DNA of 64,000 nt from the NCBI GenBank assembly GCA_905250025.1, contig CAJNOJ010000269.1:1-64000 (forward strand). Reading direction: 5' to 3'. The translations under genes and the position numbers were made by a program. Shown here piece after piece: positions 1 to 13,138 of the stretch. The notes under the pieces were generated by a model. That model saw only the letters and a program-made list of their open reading frames with translations, searched no databases and was not told the DNA's origin. Each line of letters starts with the position of its first letter. Within the stretch, counting starts at the first letter, position 1. This DNA is from Adineta ricciae. Its lineage: Eukaryota > Rotifera > Eurotatoria > Adinetida > Adinetidae.

Positions 1-3000
1 TCGACACAACCAAGGAACGAATGACGAACACATGTTTAGATATTCTTGATCGAGCAGTTGATGTTCTCAAGCGATTTCGCATGAAATTGCAGCATATATG
101 TGAATCAGTACACAGTTTACCGATTTTTCACGTTATTAATCTATTTGTCGATATTCGACAAGCAGAACACGATCTTACACTGATGAAGCCGCTACTTATT
201 CCCTCAGCTCTACCATCACTACTTTCTATAGTTTCATTCTGGAAAGATCGTACTAAAATTCAACATGTCTGCATGGGTTTTGTGCATTTAGTTGCAAAAG
301 TTTCAGCAACGATTGATTCAACTTTTCTCGATCATGTTCAAGTTGTTGATCACGATACACTGGGCGAAGAATGTGTGACAGTTTATACAAACTATAAAAA
401 TGAAATTGAAAAACGTTATCAAGAGAAAGTTCTCACATTGATCTCTTACTACAGTTCGTCGAGTGATCTTTTCGATTTTCTTCACTTGTTGACATTGGAG
501 GATGTTTACAATTTGCAAGAAGCTGTAAATGATTGGGATGAAACATTGCTCAACCCAAAATCAGTATTCGATTTTGCTGTCGTAAAGAATTTCATCGATC
601 GTGCTTATAAGGCGATGAGCATCTTGGATAGAACTTCATTTCAGCTTGAGCGTGTCGTCGACTGTTTTATTGAAGTCTGGAAAGATGCTCAATTTACAGA
701 TTTACTGAAATGTCTCGAGTCAGCATCGCTTGCCTTGTCAAGTATTAAACGTATTCATCTGGAATTAACTGATAAAGAACAATCAAAACGACGTCGTATT
801 GCTGATATTCTGCAAAAATCTACAATTTATTTTGTACATATTAATGATCAGCAACTAATCTTCGATATCAACGTTGAACTACCAGTGCAACAAACAACAA
901 CGACGAACGACGAAAAGAAACAACAGAACATTACTTTTGCTGATCTCAGTGAACTTCGTGATCGTGCACGTCTATTAGAATATTCGAGTAATGTTAAGAA
1001 ACAAAATTTATCGGGAGTTGATCATGAACATGAAAAACGCAAACTTCGTGAATTTATTCAATTTGTAAGCATTGTCGAATTGATCCTGGAGATTCTGAGA
1101 AATTTATACACAGCTGGTCACCCATCCGTATCAGAATTTCTCAAGCCGAAGAAAACATTTTCCTGTACAAATGAGAAGTACGATGATCTACGAGAAAATT
1201 GCCAAATCTTGGAAAATCTATTGAAGAATTGGGAAACGCACCTATGCCATATGTACGAGAGATTTATTGGATTGACGTATTTCTCGAGCGACCAGTTCTG
1301 GCAAATCGAGGAGTACATCTACAATAGACCGTCACTCGCGCATCCAGGCTATCATTTTCTTCAATTCATCGGAATTGACTCAACTTCAATCATTCAACCA
1401 CAGTGCGCACAGCAACAACAAAGTCCTGAAGATCGACTGGCGAATCTTGGTCGATGGCTTTCGAAAAAACAAAGGATTGACTCTGTGGAAGAGCCTCCAA
1501 AGAATAAAAAATGTTTCCTCGTCGAAACAACAAACGAAGGTGTTCTCCGTGCTATTCTCTCTTTATTTGATTTGATGAAGACACCATCTGAAGTTCACCG
1601 AATCTTTTATTGTACTTGGCGAACAAACTGGGTTCAAGTACGTGCGTTCATTTATCGTTGTTTTTATTCGCAAACACTCCACCAAATCATTCGACCTGAA
1701 CGTCTTTCACAATCGATTCAACATCGATTTACAGATCTCTTACGCACATTAATGGAATCTAAACCGCGTCAATATTTTCGCATCGGAATTATCACAACGG
1801 CTCCTTCATTTGAACAACAACTCATTAACGGACTTCAATCCATGCAAGTTCTTCAGATTTATCGTGATCATGAATTATTTAATGCCAATGAATTCAAACA
1901 AATTTTGAAACGATCGATGCGTCCATGTACATTAGTGACATCGAGGATTACCGGTCTGGGAAAGTCCAGCTTAATTCATCAGACTATTCGATCATCGGGT
2001 AAAAATGAAGTGAAGTTTCCAATCTACGGTGATTTTGATGTGGATACATTAGCTGAACGTCTGCGCTCAAAGTATCCTGAATTTCAACGTGGAGCAATTC
2101 ATTTTGATATTGGCACAATTGAAAATCGTCATCAATTGAATGAAATCTTCTACTGTCTTCTCCTATTCGGAAGTTTTCAATTTGGACAAGCAACGGTTGC
2201 TATACCGGCTGAAACACCCATCTATATTGAACTTGATGCATCACCACAATCTACTCTAACAGAAATCACTCTATTCGATCATGTTGAAACATCAATACCA
2301 ATCGATCAAATCGATTGGGACAATCTCAATGTCAACGACAATCGAATTCAAGTCGTAGCCAATTATTTACAAGCTATTGCCGATAAAACAATTCTTAAAC
2401 AAAACATCAATCCTACCCCAATCCAAAAACTCGATCTGGCCACATGCTCCCGCTTGATTCAACAATCTTTCTTAGCAGGAAAAAATCAAGATTTCATTAC
2501 ATGGACAAAATTACAAATCTTTATCGGTGTTTTCTATCGTCTATTCACAGGTTTCTCACGATGTGGTCATTTTCTCTGTGAATACGTTCCAAACGCACAA
2601 CTTCGAATGGATCTTGTACTAACACTTCTTCAATCATCCAATCAATTTACTTCATTGTCGGTCGAAAACGTACGCACACAGCAACAAGCCGTCGCGACAA
2701 ATGAACCCGTGACATATAGTGACGCGATCGTTCGATGGGATACTATTCAACCGTTTACATTAGTATTCACTGCTACTGACGATGCCTTGTTTGTCTACAA
2801 AAAACCGGACGATGTGCCTGCAGCATTAAAACAATATTTCGAAGTTTATCATAGAGCGCTCAAGAAAGGTAAACAGACAACGATCAACGAAATGTTTCCT
2901 GATTATAATCAACTTTCACACGCACAACTATTCAATAAATTGGCTTCTCTCTCACGGAAATATTTCAATAAATCGATTTGTCCCGTATGCTTTTGTCAGT

Positions 3001-6000
3001 ATGAATACACAGAGCAACGTTGTCAGCAATGCTCTACGAAACAGATGCTCATTCGACCGAAAACATTCGATCACGATGATATTTCGATCTTTCAACTTGA
3101 TATTGCCGAACGATTGCAAAACGAATACGTTCTTACTCCGGATAATTTTATTAAAATGCTTCTCATCTATCTACGAGTACAAAGTGGTATCCCTGTTTTG
3201 ATTATGGGTGAAACAGGTAAGAGATAGAACGCAATCCAAAACAAAAACCTTCTCTTTTTTTTGTAGGATGTGGAAAAACAGCCTTAATTCAATTCTTATG
3301 TCAGAAAATTTTAGATGACCAATTGCAAGTTTTTCGTATGCATGCTGGTGTTCAAGCCAATGATATTATTCGTGTAATGCAGGACTACGTTACGCAAGCA
3401 TTAGAGTTAGAGAAACAAAACAAAAAGATGTGGATATTTTTCGATGAATTCAACACAACAAGTAATATTGGTCTCCTAAAAGAAATTATGTGCGAGAGAA
3501 CTTTACTGGGCATGCCATTACCAATAAACATCGTTTTCTTGGGTGCATGTAATCCACGGCGTAAGAAGACAAAGAAAATTATGATCAATGACGATGCTCA
3601 TATTGGTCTACGAAAAACACGTTATGAAACTCAGAAATTACTTTGTGCAGGTACGGATCGATGTCTTCTCTATACAGTAGTACCCATTCCAGAGACGATG
3701 CTCGAATATATCTGGGATTATGGTTATCTGAATGAACCAACGGAAAAAGCTTACATACAGACAATGTTAAAAACATGTCGGGATCTTTCGTCAGATGCAG
3801 CTCTTTTCAACCTAACAGTCACATTACTCCTCAGTTCGCAGAATCATATGCGTGATCTTGAAGACGTTAGTAGTGTGAGTTTACGAGATGTTGCACGATT
3901 CTGTCGATTGTACAATTGGTTTTTGAATTCATTAAATCAACGGGCAAATGAAAGTCCGTCAAAAGAACGTCCGCTATCGTACTCTCGCCGAGCAAGTTTA
4001 ATAGCTTTATTACTTTGTTATTATTTTCGACTACGATCAGAGAAATTACAAGACCTCTATCTTGAAAAAATGCAATCCATTATGGCAAAGAGTCACCCAC
4101 ATCTTCAAAAAACGCCCAACTATCTACGAACAAATATTCTCGAATATGAACAAAAGAAACTAATTGATGAGAAAATGGAATTACCATCAGGTACTGCTTC
4201 AAATCGAGCTTTACGCGATAATATATTTGTCCTGTTTGCCTGCATTATCAATCGTATTCCTTTGTTTTTATGCGGCAAACCTGGTAGTAGTAAATCATCG
4301 GCTGTTCAAATCGTCATAAGTAATTTGAAAGGAAAGAAATCTAAAGATCCATACTTTCAAACACTTCCTGAGCTAGTTGCCGTCTCATTTCAAGGTTCAC
4401 AAAACTGTACGTCGGAAAGTATCATTAAAGTATTTCAGCGTGCTGCAAATTATTCTCACGTCAAAACTCGTTCTGAATTATTACCTGTAATTGTTTTCGA
4501 TGAGATTGGTCTTGCTGAACTTTCACCGCACAATCCATTGAAAGTTCTTCATGCTGAACTAGAAGTCGAAAATAATCAATACGGATTCGTTGGTATTTCG
4601 AATTGGAGATTGGATGCGTCAAAAATGAATCGAGCTTTGTACCTATCGACACCTGATCCTAATGTACATGATCTAGAATTGACAGGTAAAATTATTAAGG
4701 AAAGTATGCAACAACAAACGGAAGGCCGAATCGTTCCACTCGAGCCATTGATCATAAAAAGTCTTTCTCAGGCCTATTATGATTTGTACCAGAATATGAA
4801 AGAAACACAAGCTGATCATGAAAATTATTTCGGTCTTCGCGATTATTATTCGTTAATCAAAGGTATTGTTCGTGATCTCATGGAAATAAAAGATAACAAA
4901 TCCGACATCTATGACATCGTTCGACGACAACTCAAAGTGAATTTTGATGGTATCCTCGATGGTTCGTTTCTCTTGTGGCAACAGTTCTGTCATTATATTA
5001 ATCGACAAAATCTTGTAAACGAATACATGTGTCCATCGTTTGATATTCTTCTCGATCGTGCCCTTACCAGTCGTAACAATCGATATCTGCTGCTCATTGC
5101 CAATAGTGATAGTACGATTGATTATGTTGAACGATTTATCAATGTTCATCAAGGGAAACATGACATCGAAGTGCGTACACTTGTAGGTAGTTCGTTTCCT
5201 GGCGATCTTCTTAGCGGAAATACGTATGCTGAACAGTATAACTATCGTGTTCTGATGGATATCATTCTCTATGCCGAACGAAATCTGACTCTAATCATGC
5301 GTCAAATGGGTCATCTGTATGATAATCTTTATGATTTATTTAATCAGAATTTTGCTGTTTCTGCTCGAAAGAAATATTGTCGTATTGCATTGGGTGCACT
5401 CTATCATCCTCGCTGTTTAGTACACGATGATTTCTATTGTGTCGTTTTTATTCATGAACGTGATCTCGACAAATGTGATCCACCATTTCTCAATCGATTC
5501 GAAAAGCATCGTATTGATATACAAACACTGATTCATCCTCGACATCGATCGATATCGAATGATATTCATCTCTGGTTGAAAAATCTCTCGCCGAAAAATG
5601 TCGGCATAAACTTTCCACTCTTACAGCACTTATTTGTCGATTATAGTGAAGATCGAATTTGTAATCTGGTGACTGAAGCATTTGAACAACTTGACATTGA
5701 TGTCAATGTGGAAGAAACTCAAGAACAACGTCAAGCAATTATCCATTATTGTCAAACTCGATTATTTCGTACAAGTTCCTTAGATTTACCGTTAGTATTA
5801 TCATTAGAACCAACAGATGAAAGTCAAATTTTCATTGATCAATATTATCAAGTTCATCAGTCCGTCAATTTTACTACACTTCTACAGCAATATTTAAACA
5901 GAGGTCAACTTTCTCCACAGATTATTTACACATACACTCAAATATTTCATCCGATCGATTCATTACCTAACACTGTTGAAGAAGTCAAATTGAGTGCATT

Positions 6001-9000
6001 CAAAACGGAACTGGAACTAACGAATAAAATCAAAAGTCATTATCAAACAACAACAACAACAAATGTTCGTCTTCTCTTAATTCGTGTCGACTATCATAAT
6101 GAACATCAACATATTCTTTCGTTGAAACATGTCGTTCTCAATGAACGTATATCGAACAGTAACCGCGATGTTTGGCTTATATTTCATTTACAACGTAATT
6201 TACTTAATCAGACGACCAATGATGTACTATTTAGTAGATGGGAAGCGAATATGATCGATGATTTGAACAGACAAGAGATATTTGTTAGTAAATCAGTTTT
6301 TACCAATCCATTTTATCATGAGCTGGTTCTTCAATCGGAATATTCCTTATCCGAATGCATGTTTGATGATCTAGTCGACCGATGTCTATCGAAAATTCGA
6401 TACAATGTATTACGTAAAGAGGACGAAGGACGGATCAATGAACGACGTCAGTTGATCTTTCAAGAACTTATCCATCGTCCCGATCAATCTGCATCGATAG
6501 AATTTCATCTTCGTTCTATTGTCGAAAACAATTTGACTTCGTTGATTCAAAATTGTGCAACACGTAATACAGCACGTTTCACTGATTGGCGATTAGATAT
6601 ATTGACTAATGGCAAAACTATCGCTGCTTCACGTTCATTTCAAGATGCATTCCAAACAACAATTGCCATGTTTCTCGAAACGCATCTTTTCGCTTTCATT
6701 GCGCATCTTGAAAAATACAACTTCCTTTATGCTTACTATTTTCTGTCGACGTTCACTGATATGAACATTCGAAAATCTCTGGCGAAATTATGGATGCATT
6801 GTTTTCATTCGATGATGAAAAATCTTGATTTTACTGTAATGGATCGTGAAATCATCGAAATCGAACTTATTTTCCATCTACAATTGCCTTGTGCCACGAT
6901 AGAATATGAAAATATCCGAAAATTACGAGATGACATTGAAAAATCTCAAAATGCCGGTGATGATCGTTTTGATTATGCGGCTGACGCGATTGAACAAATC
7001 TCGTCAATAAGCTTTTATGGTGAAGAATTCATGCGATTGGTTTTCAACGATGAACAATACTTTAAGTTGTACTTTTTGGACCAAATAGCAATGCATTTAC
7101 TTGAAAGAAACATCCATCTGTCGTCAACGTTCGTTTTCAATCTGTTGACAAGTAATCCCATACGTTCATTATCAGAGAAAGGTCAATTCTTTCTTGCCGA
7201 ACATGTTGAACTAACTGAAATTCTTCGTCTATTTGAAATTGGCTTACAATTAATCGAAGAAAAGGAAATTCTTAATGTGATAAACAAACAATGGATCAAG
7301 GATTTGACGCATCCATCCGAATCTTCTCGGTTCTACACATTACTAATCAATCATGAACATTTGTATCAACTTCCACCAGGAGCTGCTATCATTACTGATG
7401 AATGGATTTTCCGATGTACGGGTGATCCGATGATTGAAACAAGTTTGATGAATCTAATTGAATTAATTCTGTCACCAACGGTTATTCATCGAGCAGAGAG
7501 TATTCAACAAATAACCACGATGTATAGCTTAGTTGCACAAGGTATTCGTAATCTTATGTCGTATCAAGTCAACAATCTGGAAAAACTTCGTTCATTTATC
7601 AGTCTTATTCGTTGTCTAACGACTCTTCTGCCTAATAGAGCTCTCAATGTATTCAAAGATGTTTGTCAACAAGGTTTCGATGCCAAATTTAACAGTTGCC
7701 AAACGATTCATCAGTTTGTAACCTCTCTCAATGAAGTGATCAAGAGTGAAGGATCATCTGCTGACGAGAACGTTGTACAACGAACGTTGATCAAACTCGA
7801 GATCGAATTTCTCAGAGATTGGTTAGCTGATCATAGCGACTCTTATGGCGACATTCTCATATTAATGAATGAATCTGATAATAATCTATGGCATTATTCT
7901 GCAAAAATTTTTACCTACATCGATCTCAAACTCGATTTATTATCGACGTTAAGAGAAAACCATGGTAAACTTCCTTCGAATGACGACTTTCAACAATTGG
8001 ACCATGTATTACAAGTTGGAAATAATCCATCATATAAAGTTGAACGATTATTGACCAATCGATTACATCTGCATTTGATGCGAAATGCTCGAGGAGATGA
8101 AATTGATCAACAATTAACTGAGTGTTATACACATTTCGAACAAAATCTGTATGCCATTCAGAACTTGGTGCAGACAGTTGATCTTTCAATGATATGTTTC
8201 CTCGCTTGGCTCAAATATTACGCGCACATTTATAGTTTTGCTCTAAGTAATGATAGTCATGAACCAGTGCTTCATCGTCTCGATCAACTACTCACTAATC
8301 TCGATACGCCGATCAGTAATACGATCAAACTCTTCGTTATCAAACAATTGCTTCAAATTTCTGGATTGAATGTAGCTGCTCTACGTGATCTCTATGTCAA
8401 TCGTAATCAAACATGGATCAATGTATTTCTTCAAAACTCTCGGAATGAACAAACGCAAAATGTTCGTCGATTGTTGATTCTGCCAACACCCTTGTTCGAA
8501 TGTCGAGAACAATTTCAACGAACGATGNCGCCGATCAGTAATACGATCAAACTCTTCGTTATCAAACAATTGCTTCAAATTTCTGGATTGAATGTAGCTG
8601 CTCTACGTGATCTCTATGTCAATCGTAATCAAACATGGATCAATGTATTTCTTCAAAACTCTCGGAATGAACAAACGCAAAATGTTCGTCGATTGTTGAT
8701 TCTGCCAACACCCTTGTTCGAATGTCGAGAACAATTTCAACGAGCGATGGGTCTAATGAATGAAATCACGAAAATAAATGAGTTACGTCAGATGATTCAT
8801 GCATGTGGTACATCGCAACAGTTCAGTTATGCTGTACTTTGTTGGTTCATTCAATACTATTGTCGCTTCGTGCAGCCAAACACGAGCGTCGATAAAACAT
8901 TTATTCAACTGATCGAACATGATCTTAAAAAAGAATTGATTCAATCATTTACACTCGTGGGTCATCGTCTGATTCTTTCGTTATGTTCGAATTTCTCACC

Positions 9001-11647
9001 AAATTCGTATTTTCATCTACAACCGGAAATGGTAGCTAACCAAATTCATAAACGTTTACTTGCTCTCAACGTTGTGGCTGTATTTCTTTCGTTTAAAACA
9101 CATCGCAAAATAACATTCTTTGAACATTTGCTTTTCAACGAACAACGACAAGTGCCTAACAACTATTTACAACATCTTGCATCGATTTGTTTACCAGGTT
9201 TGACTATCAGTGATCCAGTTGTTACGCAAATGATCGATGTTCGAACACAAGTTCAAGATCGACTTAATCGTGGAGTTGTTCATACCGGTGGCAAATTCAT
9301 TTTTCAATGTTCACGCGATTGTCCCTGGATGTTCTATTTTCAAGATTGTGGTGTACCGAACGATCGATTCATCTGTCCCCTCTGTCGAAAACCGATCGGA
9401 GCTGAACGGTACAATGTTCTGATCGTGCGTGATCCTCCGCAAATTCAACTTCCAGCTAACGAAGGTCTTGGTATCATTAATCAACGGATAGAACAATATC
9501 ATCAAACAAATCGTCTTGGTTATCATAATATTAAAACTGCGGAGACCAGTGCATTTGGTGAAAAATCTGATCATCTCAATCGACCTGTTTCGTTTCGTTT
9601 CATTCATATGCTGACTCATGGCCTCCTTCTTTTCTTACATGATTCAGATTATTTAAGTAATGATGATTTAATTAAAGGTTTAAAATTATCCAGTAATACA
9701 CATTTTCGTGATCATTTCGAAAAAGACTACACACTTCTTGCTCAAGTATCAACTGATCAACAACAAAGTTACTTATGGTTGTATAAACTTCTTAACCATC
9801 TTGTTCACGACGACTTTGCTCGGCGTGGTGTGTTCAGAAGTAACCAAGACGTTCTTCAATTCGAGCAAATGATTGAACAAAAACTAATCTTTCCACATAT
9901 CGATTCGTTAGCCAATGAGATTACCGAATACAAACAAGCTTATGGTCAATTCGTTCAACAGTGTGACGCTGAAATTTCGTTGGAAAATTTTATCGATGAA
10001 CTTTTCGAAAACGAACAACGCTATCCACTGTTGAACTTTTTCAATGTAACAACGTTCTATACGGCAAATCCACTCGATGAATTCAGTGTCAAAATACAAA
10101 CGTTGCCATATGCTGAAGAAACCTACCCTATCACAGCATTTCTTCTCAAACGTCTCAACGATTTTACCAACATTCAGCATCTTTATCCCATTGTCATCTT
10201 TACAAATTATCTTATTGAAAAATTTAATCATCGTATTAAACGAAACGATGCAGTAGAAAGAAAAATTCTCTACTATTTGAACAATGGTGATGATCAAAAT
10301 ATCACACGACAGTTGTTCAATGATTTTCTTCATGCTTGGTATGCTCTCAATTTGAAAGAAGTTCGTTATGGATGTCAATCGCCCAAATTTGAATTAAGTA
10401 ATCCGAAAGACAAATTTGCCGAACATACGAGCGTGGCTATGCTTCTGCTGAACACATCACGTGATGAAAGTAGTCTTTTACTTGCTGCTTGTCTGAAAAC
10501 TATTGCCGAACTACAGAATGAAGTTGTCAATTACTTTCATAATCTGGTTGGACAAACTGTTGGAACTACGACGAAACAAAAGCGTGTGCCATTACAATCT
10601 ATACGACCAGAACATATTCTTCGATTGGATCGAAATGATCTAAGTAAGAAACTTGTCGAAGATAGTTTACTACTCAATTACAATTATGGTAAAGGTCGGG
10701 ATGTGATTTATGATTATGAAGAAATCGAAATGCATCTTCGTAATATGATCAGTTCAGTCGTGTTAATCGATACTGAGCAATTACGTTTTCTCAACTATCA
10801 ATTTGAATTATACGGAGAAAATACTTCATTGATCAATGACGTCCGTACACGAATTAAACAAGAGCAACTACCGAATAATGATCGAATAAAATTATCGCGG
10901 CTGGTTATAACAATGAATAAGGATGATATTCTCAACTATCTCGGTTCACTGGACTATGTTTTTACGTATCTAAGAACGAGTGGAAAAGAACATGCATCAG
11001 AAACAACACCTATTCATACATTTGTTGAACATCATATTTATGCTCATTCATGTTTGAATGATAATATTCTTCGTCGACCACCGTTTTCTACCATTCAACT
11101 ACGATACATTATCGATCTGTATGAAATGTTGGAAGAAACTGCTTTCGATCAAGTCTTGCGTGATTATATTAAGAAGGAATTGGCTGAAGAGACGTTTAGT
11201 GTTGACGAACGTCAACGTGTTCTCGATGAATTTTCTGCTGAAACATTCGAGAAACAGACGATTGCACCGCCATTGAAATCAGTCGATGCTTGGATCTCCA
11301 TGCTCAAACGTTTAATGATACGAGTATTGAATGCTAATGTTACTCTTGATGTACCACTTCAATTGTATCTTGAACGAACAGATTTATGGAGTGATCGCGT
11401 GACGGATGTTGATCTTGCTAGTTTTCAAGTTGCCGACAGTGTTCTACTTCAACATACGTACGTGATTTTATGTGGTCTAGAAAAGAAACAACAAGCGAAT
11501 AATCGCCCAATATTACAACTGAATAAACCAACTGTTCAAACTGTCGAAGGACAACGACAAAAGGCCCAAGCATGGTTCGATGAGACAGCTAAACCAACGA
11601 TAACACCTAAAGTTGTGTCCGATAAGAAGCAAAAACTGCGCGTCTAA
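1..11647 (+). CDS. RNF213-like giant AAA+ E3 ubiquitin ligase, 5' partial
   Basis: Two exons, up to 3216 and 3267-11647; the 50-bp GT..AG intron splits the GETGCGKT P-loop. The frame is open to the left edge, so the first ATG (21) is probably internal. From that ATG about 3,858 residues are visible. A degenerate P-loop (RITGLGKS) lies near 642 and a CPVC..CQQC cluster at 987-1004. The first active AAA unit has Walker A at 1063-1070 and Walker B FFDE at 1123-1126. The second has GKPGSSKS at 1402-1409 and Walker B FDE near 1476. An RZ-type zinc finger (C-x3-C..C..CPLC) spans about 3080-3105. This order is that of RNF213/mysterin, a ubiquitin ligase of lipid droplets and pathogen surfaces in vertebrates. 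No RING finger is visible between AAA module and RZ finger. An N at 8528 adds a 74-codon duplication that is probably artificial. Family assignment is firm; orthology is not tested. Confidence 0.88.
3217..3266 (+). other. 50-bp spliceosomal intron in the RNF213-like gene
   Basis: Donor GTAAGA at 3217 and a T-rich stretch ending TTGTAG at 3266. Joining the exons turns ACA G + GA TGT GGA AAA ACA into the P-loop Gly-Glu-Thr-Gly-Cys-Gly-Lys-Thr. Without splicing the first exon frame meets a stop at 3225, so the intron is required. Confidence 0.93.
8307..8749. repeat. 221-bp direct repeat flanking an N (contig-end overlap)
   Basis: Bases 8307-8527 and 8529-8749 are the same sequence with one visible difference near the end (CGAACGATG versus CGAGCGATG), separated only by the N at 8528. 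Because 221+1 is divisible by three the frame stays open and the protein appears to carry 74 duplicated residues. A third version starts at 16382 immediately after another N. This is what two overlapping contig ends look like when a scaffolder sets a gap of one base. Confidence 0.85.
8528..8528. other. Single-N scaffold join 1
   Basis: One ambiguous base between two copies of the same 221-bp sequence inside the RNF213-like gene. Confidence 0.9.
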
Positions 11648-11673
11648 TGATTTTTTTCCTTTCTTTCTGACAT

Positions 11674-11702
11674 AATAAACATGAGTTAAACAAACAAATA
11701 AA
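11674..11702 (+). promoter_or_regulatory. Polyadenylation signals of the RNF213-like gene
   Basis: Two AATAAA hexamers, at 11674-11679 and 11697-11702, lie 27-55 bases after the TAA stop at 11645. The copy at 18330 onward keeps both. Position and spacing fit a 3' end; the actual cleavage site is not visible. Confidence 0.55.
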
Positions 11703-11940
11703 ACTGACTACGAAGAATAAGTTTCCAAACGAAGAAGATCTTTATGGACTTCTGTTTTAGGATAGTTAAAGACATGCTCATTGTATTAAAAACAACAATG
11801 AATTCACATAGATGTACGTTCCGACTCTCATCATGCTGGCTCCGTGTCGAATAAAATGCCAAAATGATTTTACCTTATATAATTCTCAGAAAACATAGAC
11901 GTGCAATTTTAAAGAAAATTCTATTTACATAAGAGTATAT

Positions 11941-11978
11941 CCTACACCCTCGCCCACACCCTCACCCTCACACCCTCA
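11941..11978. repeat. G-rich GGGTG/GAGGGTG tract at a copy-to-copy breakpoint
   Basis: On the minus strand the tract reads as irregular units TGAGGGTG, TGAGGGTG, TGTGGG, CGAGGGTG. The sister copy leaves this sequence near 18635 and rejoins it near 19565, so about 925 bp present there are missing here and the tract fills the junction. It cuts the 3' end of the DUF4419 gene. Confidence 0.75.
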
Positions 11979-13138
11979 ATGATGTTTCTTTGTTACCTTT
12001 AGGTATTTCGATTAGTTTCACGGGCACTGAAATGGTATCTAAACCAATTTCTTCCAAAGGTATGCCTTTCGAATTTTGATCAGCCCAATGGCAACCAAAA
12101 CAAAGACGAAGAAACCAACCACGGATACAATCTATCTGTATTGTATCAATACTAAGAAAATATGCAAGATTACATAATTAGAAGATATAATTTTTACTCA
12201 ACTTACCCTGAAGGACCAGGCACACCAATTTTGGTATAATCGAAAATAGCATCCCAGAAATTATTATCTACATTACCTTTATATGTTTGAATAAATTGAT
12301 CCATAATGGGCAAGACTCCATCAAGATATTCACGAAAATTTTCTCTAGAAGACTTGTTTTGTGACGAAGGTAGAGTGAATTTTTTCAAATTCTCCGTCTT
12401 TTCGCGTAGTAATTCCCAATCTTGAAATGTACCTTTAAAATGTACATTTCGTATTCCACATCCACACACTAATTGAGTGTAGTCAAAATATTTTTTGAAA
12501 GTATGCATAATGCATACGGACGAAAGAAGTTTTTCAACATATTTCGTTGTTGAAAAATTTGATGTAAGAATATTGACAATATTATTTTTTACGTGTTTAC
12601 CGATTTCGACTTGCATTTTATTCAAGAAGTTCGGCCAACTAAAATAGTAGATTTGTTTTCCATTTACCAAACTTATTCGCCGAAAGAAAAACGTTCTTAT
12701 TACTCACTCAGGTTCCATAGCATCTATTGCAACAACAAGTTCTTTCTTGCCTGTATGTTCAACAAACAAATCCCGCATCTGTTCGGCATGATCAGCAACA
12801 TAGCGAGCATAGTAAATATTGATCATAAGCCAAATGTCATCAGGCGATAAGACGATATCTTCATGTGCATTATAAGCGGCTAAATAAGCTTCAAATAAAG
12901 CATGACCACCACGAATGATATGTGTATGAGGTCCATTTGCTTGGAAATAAGCTTGTCGATATTTGTTTTTATTCGAGAAGCTTTTGAAATCACCATAAAC
13001 TCTCGGCGCTTGTATCGATTTAGCCCAATATTGTTCCGATATAGATGAGTTCGTGTATTTATGTCCACTATCCTTTTGATTACTACTCGTGGCGAGCGAT
13101 TGCGGTTCAAGATCACGAATACGAACTGTATGATACAT
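11968..13138 (-). CDS. DUF4419-domain protein, copy A, C-terminus cut by G-rich tract
   Basis: Three exons on the minus strand: 13138-12708, 12638-12207 and 12151-11968, with introns of 69 and 55 bp and consistent phases; 348 residues. Sequence hallmarks of the DUF4419 family are LSPDDIWLMI, EHTGKKELVV, FSTTKYVEK, a CGIRNVHFKG stretch and a DWELLREKTE motif. The biochemical role of the family is unknown. It starts at the ATG at 13138; the upstream frame offers no better start. It converges on the RNF213-like gene. Compared with copy B (395 residues) the acidic tail is missing: after KETS the frame enters the G-rich tract and stops at a TGA inside it (11968-11970). It may still be expressed as a shortened protein. 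Confidence 0.8.

Noticed and set aside
8307..8749. Genuine 74-residue internal repeat in the RNF213-like protein
   Set aside because: The second version at 16382 has only one unit, and the repeat is centred on an N.
9908..10378. 156-codon open frame on the minus strand
   Set aside because: It lies antisense to the conserved RNF213-like coding region and has no recognisable domain; its length is explained by the codon use of the sense gene.
11941..11978. Telomere or internal telomeric array
   Set aside because: The units are irregular and short; only single TGTGGG-like words are present, so it is not a telomeric array.
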